This document shows positions 14,663 through 23,712 of a stretch of DNA of 25,009 bases, piece by piece. The notes beneath the pieces were generated by a model, which was not told where the DNA came from, did no database searches, and saw nothing but the letters and a program-made list of their open reading frames with translations. The DNA comes from an uncultured Mollicutes bacterium. GTDB lineage: Bacteria; Bacillota_I; Bacilli_A; RFN20; CAG-826. The position numbers were made by a program, and so were the translations under genes. Positions within the stretch are counted from its first letter, which is position 1; each line of letters starts with the position of its first letter. Location: the NCBI GenBank assembly GCA_900549975.1, contig URQK01000013.1, positions 1 through 25,009 on the forward strand, in the 5' to 3' direction.

Positions 14663-15973
14663 ATGATAAAAATTTGTTTCGTTGGTGCAGGAAGCACAAT
14701 ATTTGCTAAAAATGTGTTAGGAGATTGCATCTTAACTCCAGAATTAGGAGAATTTGAGATTTCTTTATATGATATCGATAAAGAAAGATTAGAAGATTCT
14801 CGTCTAATGCTAGTTAATATAAATAGAAAATATAAAGGAAAGGCAACAATTAAAGCTACATTGAATAGAAGAAAAGCACTTAAAGATGCTAATTTCGTTG
14901 TTAATGCTATTCAAGTTGGAGGATATGAACCATGTACAGTGACTGATTTTGAGGTTCCTAAAAAATATAAATTACGTCAAACTATCGCTGATACATTAGG
15001 CATAGGCGGAATATTTAGAGCCTTAAGAACAATACCAGTATTAGAAGATATTTGTAAGGATATGAAAGATGTTTGTCCAAAAGCATTATTAATTAACTAC
15101 GCTAATCCAATGGCGATGCTTACAGGATATCTACAAAGATATTTATGGCCTAATACAGTTGGGCTTTGTCATTCCGTACAATGCTGTGTAAAAGGATTAT
15201 TTGAGTCATTAAAAATGAATGATTTAATTGACCATTGCAAATGGGAAATCGCTGGTATTAATCACCAAGCTTGGTTACTAAAAATAACAGATATGAATGA
15301 CAATGATTTATATCCAGAAATCAAAAAGAGAAGTTTATCAGGTGAATATTATGAAACGATGAAATGGGACTTAGTACGTCATGATATGATGCATAGATTT
15401 GGCTATTATATCACAGAAAGTAGTGAGCATACATCAGAATATACACCTTGGTATATTAAAGATCGTTATCCAGAATTAATTGACAAATACTTAATACCAT
15501 TAGATGAATATCCAAGACGTTGTGTAAAGCAAATTGCGGAATGGAAAGAAATGCGTGAAAAATTAGTATCTCATAATATTGAACATGTTAAGAGCCGTGA
15601 ATTTGCCGCAGGTATTATTAACGCTGTAGTAAATGATGTTCCATATAAAATGCATGGTAATGTTTTAAATAAAGGATTAATTACTAACCTACCAAATGAT
15701 GCTTGTGTTGAAGTTGCTTGTTTAGTAGACCGAGAAGGAATCCATCCTACATATGTAGGTGATTTACCAGAGCAATGTGCTGCAATTAATAGAACAAATA
15801 TTAATGTTCAAAATATGACTATTTTAGCGGCACATGAACGTAAAAAAAAATTAGTTTATATGGCTGCTTATTTGGATCCACATACAAGTAGTGAATTATC
15901 AATGGATGATATTAAATCATTATGTGATGATTTGTTTGAAGCACATAAAGATTGGTTGCCAGAATACAAATAG
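14663..15973 (+). CDS. melA: GH4 NAD- and Mn-dependent alpha-galactosidase (MelA type)
   Basis: GH4 enzymes cleave glycosides by NAD-mediated oxidation at C3, elimination and re-addition, with a divalent metal. The 436-aa protein has no signal peptide, so it acts on imported sugar. The NAD-binding fold is FVGAGSTIFAKNVLGDC (6-22), the substrate region holds NYANPM (145-150), and the metal/active-site motif is CHSV (169-172) with His201 in AGINHQAW. In GH4, CHSV is the signature of MelA-type alpha-galactosidases; phospho-alpha-glucosidases have CDMP and phospho-beta-glucosidases CNIP/CNVP. An alpha-galacturonidase or related specificity is not excluded. The start follows AGAAAGAGG (14645-14653). 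It heads the operon, and the next gene's ribosome binding site overlaps its TAG stop. Confidence 0.9.
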   Translation: MIKICFVGAGSTIFAKNVLGDCILTPELGEFEISLYDIDKERLEDSRLMLVNINRKYKGKATIKATLNRRKALKDANFVVNAIQVGGYEPCTVTDFEVPKKYKLRQTIADTLGIGGIFRALRTIPVLEDICKDMKDVCPKALLINYANPMAMLTGYLQRYLWPNTVGLCHSVQCCVKGLFESLKMNDLIDHCKWEIAGINHQAWLLKITDMNDNDLYPEIKKRSLSGEYYETMKWDLVRHDMMHRFGYYITESSEHTSEYTPWYIKDRYPELIDKYLIPLDEYPRRCVKQIAEWKEMREKLVSHNIEHVKSREFAAGIINAVVNDVPYKMHGNVLNKGLITNLPNDACVEVACLVDREGIHPTYVGDLPEQCAAINRTNINVQNMTILAAHERKKKLVYMAAYLDPHTSSELSMDDIKSLCDDLFEAHKDWLPEYK

Positions 15974-15984
15974 GAGGAGAAATA

Positions 15985-17337
15985 ATGAATAAAAAATTAT
16001 TAACATTAGGAGTAGTTGCATTAGCGACCGCAGGCCTAGTTGCTTGTGATAGTAATCGAAACACTAATGGAAGAGAAAAAGTTTTAACTTATTTAGTATC
16101 AAGTGAGTCAACAGCGTATACAAACATATTAAATCAACTATTAAAAGAATTTAATGCATCAATCAAAGAAGAAGGATATCGCATTGAAACAGAAACACCA
16201 GGTGGAGATTATTATGGATCTTTAGGTACAAAATTCACTGGAAGTTCTGTCCCAGACATTATGATGATGGAAATTGGTTATTTTAATGCATATGCCCGTT
16301 TTTTAGAACCATTAGATACTTACATCGAAAAATCATCAGTATTAAGTAAAAGTGATCTATGGGATATTAATGATGCTTATACTTATCAAGGCACAACAAG
16401 AGCACTTATTAAAGACTTTTCACCAGACTTTATGCTTATTTATAACAAAACAATGTTAGATTCTTATAATGCATCACATCCTGAAAAACAATTTATCATT
16501 TCAGAAACAAATCCAATGACCTGGAGTGAATTTTATGAAATGACATCCACTATTCAAAAAGAACAAAATGTTACTTATGGAACTTCATTAGGATTTGAGC
16601 CAGTTAAGCATCTTCATGAATTAGTGCAAATGACAGGCGCAACGATGTATACAAATAATAATACGGAATTGAATGTTAATAATGAACATTTAAGAGAAGC
16701 GTTTTCGTTTTATTGCGCCTTGCAAAAGGATAATGCAACAGAGTTTTCATATTTCAACAAAAACCAAAACAATGGAAAAGCACCAGCAAGTTATACTTCT
16801 GGATCAAATACAAGTGAGCAAGAATTATTTAAACAAGGTAGAACATTTTCCATTTTTAATGGTTTATATTCTTTTGCGGCTTATGATTTCTATAATTTGA
16901 ATTTTGAAGTAGGTATTGCACCTTCTCCAGTTGAGAAAAAAGGCGATAAAGCTTATTCTACAACATCTGCGATGGTATCTCATGCGATAGCTAAATCATC
17001 AAAACATAAAGATATAGCTTGGAGATGGCTAGAATTTTATCAAACAGAAGGGCTAAAAAGACTTGCTAAAATTGCTTTTAATATTCCAGGAAATAAAACC
17101 ATTGCTTCAAGTGATGCATTCTTAAAAAATGATAATGAAAAAGTATCAAAAATGACACAATACTTCTACAATTATGTTGCTTCCGGGGCTGTACATGCAA
17201 CAGTTTATAACCCAAATATTAGTTTCCAAAGAATTCAAACATGTTTTTCAACTCATTTTGCTAAATATTACGATGGCCAATTAGACTTTAACTCAACATT
17301 AAATGAGATTAATAAATCAATCAAAGCATCAATTTAA
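15985..17337 (+). CDS. Sugar ABC transporter solute-binding lipoprotein
   Basis: A 450-aa extracellular solute-binding protein, family 1 (MsmE/MalE type). The lipoprotein signal peptide is MNKKLLTLGVVALATAGLVA with lipobox LVAC (Cys21). Family regions include VPDIMMMEIGYFNAYA, a Trp/Tyr-rich groove (e.g. NPMTWSEFYEMTSTIQKE), and the C-terminal AIAKSSKHKDIAWRWLEFYQ motif of this family. The ATG at 15985 follows AGGAGGAGA just after the melA stop; an upstream in-frame ATG inside melA lacks a ribosome binding site. The two permease genes follow directly. The ligand is probably an oligosaccharide carrying an alpha-galactosyl residue, by context only. Confidence 0.92.
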   Translation: MNKKLLTLGVVALATAGLVACDSNRNTNGREKVLTYLVSSESTAYTNILNQLLKEFNASIKEEGYRIETETPGGDYYGSLGTKFTGSSVPDIMMMEIGYFNAYARFLEPLDTYIEKSSVLSKSDLWDINDAYTYQGTTRALIKDFSPDFMLIYNKTMLDSYNASHPEKQFIISETNPMTWSEFYEMTSTIQKEQNVTYGTSLGFEPVKHLHELVQMTGATMYTNNNTELNVNNEHLREAFSFYCALQKDNATEFSYFNKNQNNGKAPASYTSGSNTSEQELFKQGRTFSIFNGLYSFAAYDFYNLNFEVGIAPSPVEKKGDKAYSTTSAMVSHAIAKSSKHKDIAWRWLEFYQTEGLKRLAKIAFNIPGNKTIASSDAFLKNDNEKVSKMTQYFYNYVASGAVHATVYNPNISFQRIQTCFSTHFAKYYDGQLDFNSTLNEINKSIKASI

Positions 17338-17350
17338 GGCGGGATAGTAT

Positions 17351-18286
17351 ATGGAAATGACTAAACACAACAAACCATATATTCATAAAAGACAAAAAAG
17401 AGAGACAGCTCAATTTTATCTTTATATTTTGCCATGGATTGTTGGCTTTTCTTTATTTACGATAATACCAATGATTTCGTCTTTAGTATATAGCTTCCAA
17501 AAAGTTTCAATTTTAGACTTAAATGGAACAGGAACATTTATTGGCTTTCAGAACTATATAAATATTTTTAAAGATGATTTATTTTTATCTTCAATTGGTA
17601 ATACTTTCCTTTATGCTTTTGTAAAGACTTTTGTTTCTTTGTTTTTAGCATTACTATTTGCTTTGCTTTTGAATAAAAAATTTAGAGGTAACAAGTTAGT
17701 AAGAATACTAGTGTATTTACCAGCAATTATTCCTTCCGTAGCATCAATTATGGTTTGGTCACAATTATTTAGTAAAGATTTTTCGCTTTTGAATTATTTC
17801 TTGTCTTTCTTTGGGATATCTCCAATTGATTGGACCAGTTATTCTAATTCAATGGGATCAGTTTTACTTATGGGAATATGGACAAGTATAGGCCCTAATA
17901 TGCTTATATGCTTAGCCGCTCTTCAAGGAGTACCAGAAGAAGTTATAGAAGCTTCAAAATTAGATGGTGCAAACGCAGTAGAAAGATTATTTTCGGTAAC
18001 TATACCAACGATATCACCAACATTATTTTTTATATCGATAACAGGTATAATTGGTGGATTACAAGCTTATGCTGAAATGCAGCTTTTGTTTGGAAATGGT
18101 ACGGATAAAACTTTAACTATGGCATGGAACGTTGTATTAAATGCCTTCTCGTTAGATGGCTCAAAAACAATGGGCTATGCTTGTGCTCAAGCATGGGTGT
18201 TGTTTGTAATTATTATCATATTTACAGCAATTTACTTTAAAGTAAGCAACAAATTAGTATTCTATGGCAATGGTGGTGATAAATAA
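17351..18286 (+). CDS. Sugar ABC transporter permease, MalF/MsmF type
   Basis: A 311-aa inner-membrane protein with six predicted helices (first at about 24-47 after a basic N-terminus, last at about 280-300). It carries the cytoplasmic EAA loop EVIEASKLDGANAVERLF (197-214), which docks on the ATPase. The order binding protein - MalF-type - MalG-type is that of CUT1 sugar importers. Its TAA overlaps the ATG of the next permease by one base (TAATG at 18284-18288). The ribosome binding site GGCGGGA (17338-17344) is moderate. Confidence 0.92.
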   Translation: MEMTKHNKPYIHKRQKRETAQFYLYILPWIVGFSLFTIIPMISSLVYSFQKVSILDLNGTGTFIGFQNYINIFKDDLFLSSIGNTFLYAFVKTFVSLFLALLFALLLNKKFRGNKLVRILVYLPAIIPSVASIMVWSQLFSKDFSLLNYFLSFFGISPIDWTSYSNSMGSVLLMGIWTSIGPNMLICLAALQGVPEEVIEASKLDGANAVERLFSVTIPTISPTLFFISITGIIGGLQAYAEMQLLFGNGTDKTLTMAWNVVLNAFSLDGSKTMGYACAQAWVLFVIIIIFTAIYFKVSNKLVFYGNGGDK

Positions 18287-19134
18287 TGACACATTTAACA
18301 AGAAAACAAAAACGAATAATGGGCAGCACTTTAAGAACAATATTTGGTATTATCTTAGGGCTTGTTCTTGCAATGCCGTTTATTTGGATGATTATATGTT
18401 CGTTTCAAAAGACAGCAAGTGACATTTATGCTTATCCGCCTAAATTACCTAATTTCTTAAATTTTAAAAACTTCGCATTTTATCTAACACAAACAAATTT
18501 CTTAAAGCAATTAGGAAATACATTGCTTTTAGTGTTTAGTAACATGATTATTGGTATTACAGCATCCACTTTGGTAGCTTACGGATTTGCACGATTTAAA
18601 GCAAAAGGGAAAAAAGTGGCTTTTACATTGTTATTATCAACGATGATGTTACCTTGGGTCGTAACAATGGTTCCAGCATATATGATATTTGCTAAATTAG
18701 GAATGGTGGGAAGTTTTTGGCCATTAATATTACCATCAATTGGTGGAAGTGCTTATAATATTTTCTTACTTCAACAATTCTTTATGGGCATTCCTAAAGA
18801 ATTAGATGAAGCCGCTAAAATTGATGGATGCAATTCGTTTCAAATTTTAATTCATATTTTATTACCAAATTGCGCTCCAATTCTAGCCACAATGGCTATT
18901 TTCTCATTTATTGGAACATGGTCAGATTATGTTGCGCCAAGTATTTATATTTTAGATCCTGATCATTATACATTAGCATTAGGATTACAATTTTTAAAGA
19001 CATCAAACTACATTGCTCCACCTTGGCATCAATTATTGGCAGGATGCGTAATATATGCCTTACCAATGGTTATTGTGTATATTTGTTGTCAAAAAGCATT
19101 CGTTCGTGGAGCGGTTGGTAGTGCAATTAAATAA
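18286..19134 (+). CDS. Sugar ABC transporter permease, MalG/MsmG type
   Basis: A 282-aa inner-membrane protein with six predicted helices and the EAA loop ELDEAAKIDGCNSFQILIHI (172-191). It pairs with the upstream permease to form the CUT1 import channel. It starts inside the preceding stop codon, so synthesis of the two subunits is coupled. No MsmK/MalK-type ATPase gene lies in the 5.9 kb that follow within the window, so a shared ATPase encoded elsewhere probably energises the system, as is usual in Firmicutes. Confidence 0.92.
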   Translation: MTHLTRKQKRIMGSTLRTIFGIILGLVLAMPFIWMIICSFQKTASDIYAYPPKLPNFLNFKNFAFYLTQTNFLKQLGNTLLLVFSNMIIGITASTLVAYGFARFKAKGKKVAFTLLLSTMMLPWVVTMVPAYMIFAKLGMVGSFWPLILPSIGGSAYNIFLLQQFFMGIPKELDEAAKIDGCNSFQILIHILLPNCAPILATMAIFSFIGTWSDYVAPSIYILDPDHYTLALGLQFLKTSNYIAPPWHQLLAGCVIYALPMVIVYICCQKAFVRGAVGSAIK

Positions 19135-19147
19135 AAAGGAGAGACAT

Positions 19148-20797
19148 ATGAAAAAAACATTGTTGCTTTGTTTAAGTCTATCTTTTACTTTATTAACTAT
19201 TGGTGGAGATAAAATATTAAAAGCAGAAAGCGATGAATTAATAATTTATCAAGCAAATTTTGAAGACTTTATAGTTGATAAAAATAATACTGTAGATTCA
19301 CAAACTGGTTTCATATGGGCAAATAACTGGGAACACACAAAAACAGAAAAGCACAACAATTCAAATATGCTTAAATGCCCACTTATTGATAGCAATGATT
19401 ATTCGGTAGTTGGAGGATTTGGTATAGCGAGCAATATGAATTTAAGCCTATGTAATGAAGGTGAAACTTATCGCACTATGACATACTTAGAAATGCAAAA
19501 CATTGAGAAAATGTATGTGGAATTTGTTGGTGGAGATGAAAAATGGGGATCGGCGATTGTTTATCCTAATGGCAATATAGAATGTAATCCAGGCGGGGAT
19601 AACATATCTAATGTTTCTTATTCTAATAACATATTAACATTTAATTTTACTATGGCTTATAATGCTATAGAAAATTGTAATGGCTATATTAAATTTACGG
19701 CATATAATACCAAGGATGGTGTGGTTTATTTTGATGATGTGAAAATTAGTTATGAAGAATGCTCTTATAACAATACTTTTGAAAATCAAAAGTTGGGCCA
19801 ATTTAACTCAACATTCGCTACGTATTTAGGCAATATTTATACTGATTCTTCAAAAACAGAAATCATTCAAGAAAACGGCAACAAGAGTTTAAATGTTTCT
19901 TATAACGCTAAATCCGATCAAGGAGTAACGGCGGCGTATTTAAATAATTTGGGTTTTTTAAATCGCAACAGAGAATATGAACTATCAATGGATATTAAAT
20001 TGACAAATGTTACTAAATTGTATGTTTATTATGGTGGAACTTGGGTTAGTCCAGTTAATTATGTAACGATTGATTTAAGTAGCAATCATATTAATGTAAC
20101 AGGCGATCTTATTAGCGGTGCCACTTTAGTAAGCAATAAATTAATAGTAAAATTTGTCGTGAGTAAGACAATTAAGGACTATAAACAGTTTCAATTTATG
20201 ACGGAGTCAAAAGATAGTGAAAATGTATTAATAAATATTGATAATATCGTGTTTAAACAAACTCCAATTATAAGTAAATTAACTATTAATACTACTTCAG
20301 CAAAAACTAAGTTTAATTATGGCGAAGCATATACAAAAGATGGCTTAATTGTAATTGCAACGTATACCAATAATAATACGCGTATCTTAAATGAAAATGA
20401 ATATGAAGTAATGGGATTTAATAGTTCAGTTATAGGAAAGCAATTATTAACTATTACGGCAAATGGAGTTAAAGAAACTTATGGAATTTTAATTGTTAGA
20501 GAGGCAATAAGCATTACATTAGATACATCAAAAGTAAAAACAAAATATGCTTATGGCGAAGCTTTAGATTTAACCAATTTAATTGTGACTGCAAAATATA
20601 TGGATGGAGATAGTAATGTATTAACACAAGACATTATTAATGGTGGATATTCCATTGATATAGGTGGATTCGATTCTTATCGAAGTGGCGAATATGTTAT
20701 CAAAATCATATGCGAAAACGTAAGTGCATCATTTAAAGTTGAGGTACTTGCTAAAACATCAACAATATTTGATGGAATTAATTACGAAGAAATGTAG
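19148..20797 (+). CDS. Secreted protein with two beta-sandwich repeats and two Big_3 Ig-like domains
   Basis: A 549-aa exported protein. A signal peptide (about 1-26, cleavage after LKA) precedes two jelly-roll-like domains (about 30-203, opening IIYQANFEDF and ending VYFDDVKISYEE; and 205-371, opening NNTFENQKLG and ending INIDNIVFK). Two bacterial Ig-like domains of the Big_3 pattern follow (about 376-451 and 454-535), recognisable by YGEAxxxxxLIVxAxY repeated in both. No TM anchor, LPxTG or lipobox is visible, so it is released or bound through its repeats. It is a diverged relative of the proteins at 10836 and 23713. The ATG at 19148 follows AAGGAGAG; a longer in-frame start inside the permease gene lacks a ribosome binding site and would bury the signal peptide. 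A glycan-capture or matrix role is inferred. Confidence 0.75.
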   Translation: MKKTLLLCLSLSFTLLTIGGDKILKAESDELIIYQANFEDFIVDKNNTVDSQTGFIWANNWEHTKTEKHNNSNMLKCPLIDSNDYSVVGGFGIASNMNLSLCNEGETYRTMTYLEMQNIEKMYVEFVGGDEKWGSAIVYPNGNIECNPGGDNISNVSYSNNILTFNFTMAYNAIENCNGYIKFTAYNTKDGVVYFDDVKISYEECSYNNTFENQKLGQFNSTFATYLGNIYTDSSKTEIIQENGNKSLNVSYNAKSDQGVTAAYLNNLGFLNRNREYELSMDIKLTNVTKLYVYYGGTWVSPVNYVTIDLSSNHINVTGDLISGATLVSNKLIVKFVVSKTIKDYKQFQFMTESKDSENVLINIDNIVFKQTPIISKLTINTTSAKTKFNYGEAYTKDGLIVIATYTNNNTRILNENEYEVMGFNSSVIGKQLLTITANGVKETYGILIVREAISITLDTSKVKTKYAYGEALDLTNLIVTAKYMDGDSNVLTQDIINGGYSIDIGGFDSYRSGEYVIKIICENVSASFKVEVLAKTSTIFDGINYEEM

Positions 20798-20806
20798 GTG
20801 AGGATT

Positions 20807-23701
20807 ATGAAAAAAATTAGCAAAGTTATTACTTGTTTAACAATGATGATTCCTTTTGTTTCTAGTTGTTCTTCAAATTCAAAACCTAATAATATAGATG
20901 ATAACAGTAAAGAAACTAAAGGATATGTTACTACTTATCCTACATCTGTTAGTGGCGCATTACATAATAGAGGCATGGGTTGGATTACATTAGAAGAGCA
21001 AACAGAATTAGGAAAGTTAGATTTAGGTAAAAATGGTGATTTGCCCGAAGTAGATAATGTAGGCATTCAAACATCTTGGGCTCTTATTGAAAAAACAGAA
21101 AATGTATTTGATTGGAGTTTAATAGATAAAACCATTGAATATTGGACCGGAAAAGGAAAGAGAATTAACTTACGTATATGTACAGATTCTTTGTCTTTGC
21201 CAGAAGTATTCTTTGGCGCTCCGCGATGGTTAAACGAATCACCATATAACGTTAATTATCAAGAATACTCTTATTCTGGTAGCGTAATGGCTCGTGTTAA
21301 CGATATAACTGATCCTACTTATAAACAGTACTTTGAACGTTTTATGGCAAAACTCGCTGAAAGGTATGCTAGCAACACATATATTGATACGATTGATATT
21401 AGAGGATATGGTATGTTTGGCGAATGGCATAGTGGACATACTTTTAAAAACATGGAAGAAAGAATGTTTACTTTGGCTTATATTATTGATGAATACGCTA
21501 AATATTTTGCTATGGAAGGCAAGACATTATTCTTATCCAATTCATGGGATTATCAAGGAACGAATGATGATGGTAGCAGTGCTGCCACAAACGGGATATG
21601 TGCATATGAAGATTATTTAGCTTGGTCGGCTATTGATCACGCTATGAAGGTTGAATATGTTGGCTACCGAAGAGATGGCATGGCTGGCAATGGCGTTACT
21701 AAATATTCTACAGATGAAAAAGCATTATCTGATTTAATTAGGAGTGGAAAAAAAGTATCAAATTGTGGTGAATTTTTCGCAGGATTTGAAGCTTTCTCAA
21801 AAAAAATATATGGTATGGATCCTATTGAAGCTGTTGATGAAATGATGTTTAAATCACGCGCTAATTACTCGACTGTTATGGGATGGATAAATACAGAAGT
21901 TGCTAATATTGTTGAAAAAGGATATGCCGAACTATTTAATAGGGGTAATGAAAAAATGGGTTACCGCTTTAAAGTTGATATGGCGAAATATCCGCAAGAT
22001 ATTAAACAAGGAAATAAAGCATATGTGTTAACAAAAATTTCTAATTCAGGTGTTGGAAGATTTACATTACCAAATCATAATTTAAGATTATATTTAATTG
22101 ATAGTAATGGTGTAATAAAACAAGCTGTTGATAATAAAAATTATGATTTAAGAATTTTGCTTAATGGCGAAACTATGAATGTGTACACTTCATTTAATAT
22201 CGATAAAAATTTAAGTGATGGAGAATACACCTTAGCGGTTTCTATTGTTGATGAAACTGGTGCACCAGCTATTCGTTTAGCACAAGTTGGTAATTATAAA
22301 CAAAAAATGTATCCTCTTGGAAAAATGAATGTTGGTAATTATAAACAAATAGATAAATTTTATGAAGAAGTTAATGGTGAGGATTTAAAAAACACTCGTT
22401 TAAAAGCATCTAGTAATTATGAAGTAACATTTGAATACACTCCATCTTTAAAATTATCTGAACACAAGATGGGTGATGAAGATGGATTTATTGTTGTGAC
22501 AAAAGATAACAAAAAAGAAGAAAATGTTGTTAGTAATTTTCAAGATGTTAGTGAAGAAAAAGCTATCAAAACTGTTAGTGTTATAACAGGAAATAATGGT
22601 CCATATTCTTTAGAAATTTATGGAAAAGGCATTTATGCAAACAAAATAAAAACAGGTAAGATTATTATTGAAAATAAAACAGGATATGTACAATCTTTTG
22701 ATAAAAAATATAATTTACTTTCATCAAAGAATGCTTGGTATTCTGACAATGAAAATGTCATAAATAATGATACAAATATTTTAGGAAGTAAAGGATCAAT
22801 CGAAGTTTTAGGTGAAGTTCCGCACCAAGAGAATGATGGATTAGTCTCTGACCCAAGTTTGTTGAAAATAAAAAACAATGCAGCTTATACAATAACTTTT
22901 TCCACTAAAGGAGCATCCATTGCTGGAAATGCAAGTTATTATTATTTACATTTAATGAATAATGGTGCCTCTATTCAAACAATTGGTGAATGGTATGATC
23001 GTCCGGATGAGCCTAATTCGATTAAATCATTTACATTTATTACTCCTAAGGATGGAAAATTATCTTTAGCATTTGGTGTTAAAAATATAGGTAGTTACTT
23101 AATTGATAATATAAATATTGTTGAAAATCCTAAAGGGTTAATAGTTACTGGTGATGATGTTAAAAATATAAATAATGTACGACCTTTTGATAGCAACAAA
23201 GGTTTAGATTATGTAGAAGGATTTGAAGGTATGGTTCTCAATGATTCAACATTTACTTATGGTTTTAACCGTTGGGGACATTTAACAAATGATAAGACAG
23301 AAGTTATTTCTGGAAAGTATTCAATGTCTTCTCGATTAGATGAAGAAACATATCGTTATTTTAATGACAATTGGTTTGAATTTATGTATTCTAATTCTAA
23401 ATATATAAAATTAGAAGCAAATACATCATATCGTGTAGAGTTTTCTTATAAATTAATGGAAAAAATCAAACAAAATACCAATCCTTTACTAGATGGATAT
23501 GCTTATATTTTAGCAAGAAGCCAATCACATTTAGATAAGGATACAGCGGTAGGTCGATTTGCTGATAATGTGGAACTAAATAGAACCAAAAAGATGATTT
23601 ATGATTTTACGACTGGCGCTGCAAATGATTACTATATTGTCATTGGTCTATATGGTAAAGGCGTATTAATTGTTGATGATATAAAAATTTCTAAGAAATA
23701 G
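20807..23701 (+). CDS. Large lipoprotein with TIM-barrel glycosidase-like domain and C-terminal beta-sandwich domains
   Basis: A 964-aa surface lipoprotein with lipobox VSSC (Cys21). Residues about 45-375 look like a (beta/alpha)8 barrel: HNRGMGWITLEEQ, then WALIEKTENVFDWSLIDKTI (91-110), RINLRICTD (119-127), and DIRGYGMFGEWHSGH (197-211), where Glu206 sits at the end of a strand like a clan GH-A acid/base. VSNCGEFFAGF (317-327) offers Glu322 as a candidate nucleophile. A beta-sandwich (about 383-495, MGYRFKVDMAKYPQDIKQGN onward) resembles the domain following DUF4832-type barrels. At least two more lectin-like domains follow (about 530-775 and 800-964). The ATG at 20807 is chosen over the GTG at 20798 because AGGTGAGG overlaps the latter. 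It lies in the GH4/ABC operon. I infer an extracellular glycoside hydrolase that trims the glycan before import; the family and linkage are unknown. Confidence 0.72.
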   Translation: MKKISKVITCLTMMIPFVSSCSSNSKPNNIDDNSKETKGYVTTYPTSVSGALHNRGMGWITLEEQTELGKLDLGKNGDLPEVDNVGIQTSWALIEKTENVFDWSLIDKTIEYWTGKGKRINLRICTDSLSLPEVFFGAPRWLNESPYNVNYQEYSYSGSVMARVNDITDPTYKQYFERFMAKLAERYASNTYIDTIDIRGYGMFGEWHSGHTFKNMEERMFTLAYIIDEYAKYFAMEGKTLFLSNSWDYQGTNDDGSSAATNGICAYEDYLAWSAIDHAMKVEYVGYRRDGMAGNGVTKYSTDEKALSDLIRSGKKVSNCGEFFAGFEAFSKKIYGMDPIEAVDEMMFKSRANYSTVMGWINTEVANIVEKGYAELFNRGNEKMGYRFKVDMAKYPQDIKQGNKAYVLTKISNSGVGRFTLPNHNLRLYLIDSNGVIKQAVDNKNYDLRILLNGETMNVYTSFNIDKNLSDGEYTLAVSIVDETGAPAIRLAQVGNYKQKMYPLGKMNVGNYKQIDKFYEEVNGEDLKNTRLKASSNYEVTFEYTPSLKLSEHKMGDEDGFIVVTKDNKKEENVVSNFQDVSEEKAIKTVSVITGNNGPYSLEIYGKGIYANKIKTGKIIIENKTGYVQSFDKKYNLLSSKNAWYSDNENVINNDTNILGSKGSIEVLGEVPHQENDGLVSDPSLLKIKNNAAYTITFSTKGASIAGNASYYYLHLMNNGASIQTIGEWYDRPDEPNSIKSFTFITPKDGKLSLAFGVKNIGSYLIDNINIVENPKGLIVTGDDVKNINNVRPFDSNKGLDYVEGFEGMVLNDSTFTYGFNRWGHLTNDKTEVISGKYSMSSRLDEETYRYFNDNWFEFMYSNSKYIKLEANTSYRVEFSYKLMEKIKQNTNPLLDGYAYILARSQSHLDKDTAVGRFADNVELNRTKKMIYDFTTGAANDYYIVIGLYGKGVLIVDDIKISKK

Positions 23702-23712
23702 AGGTATACAAA

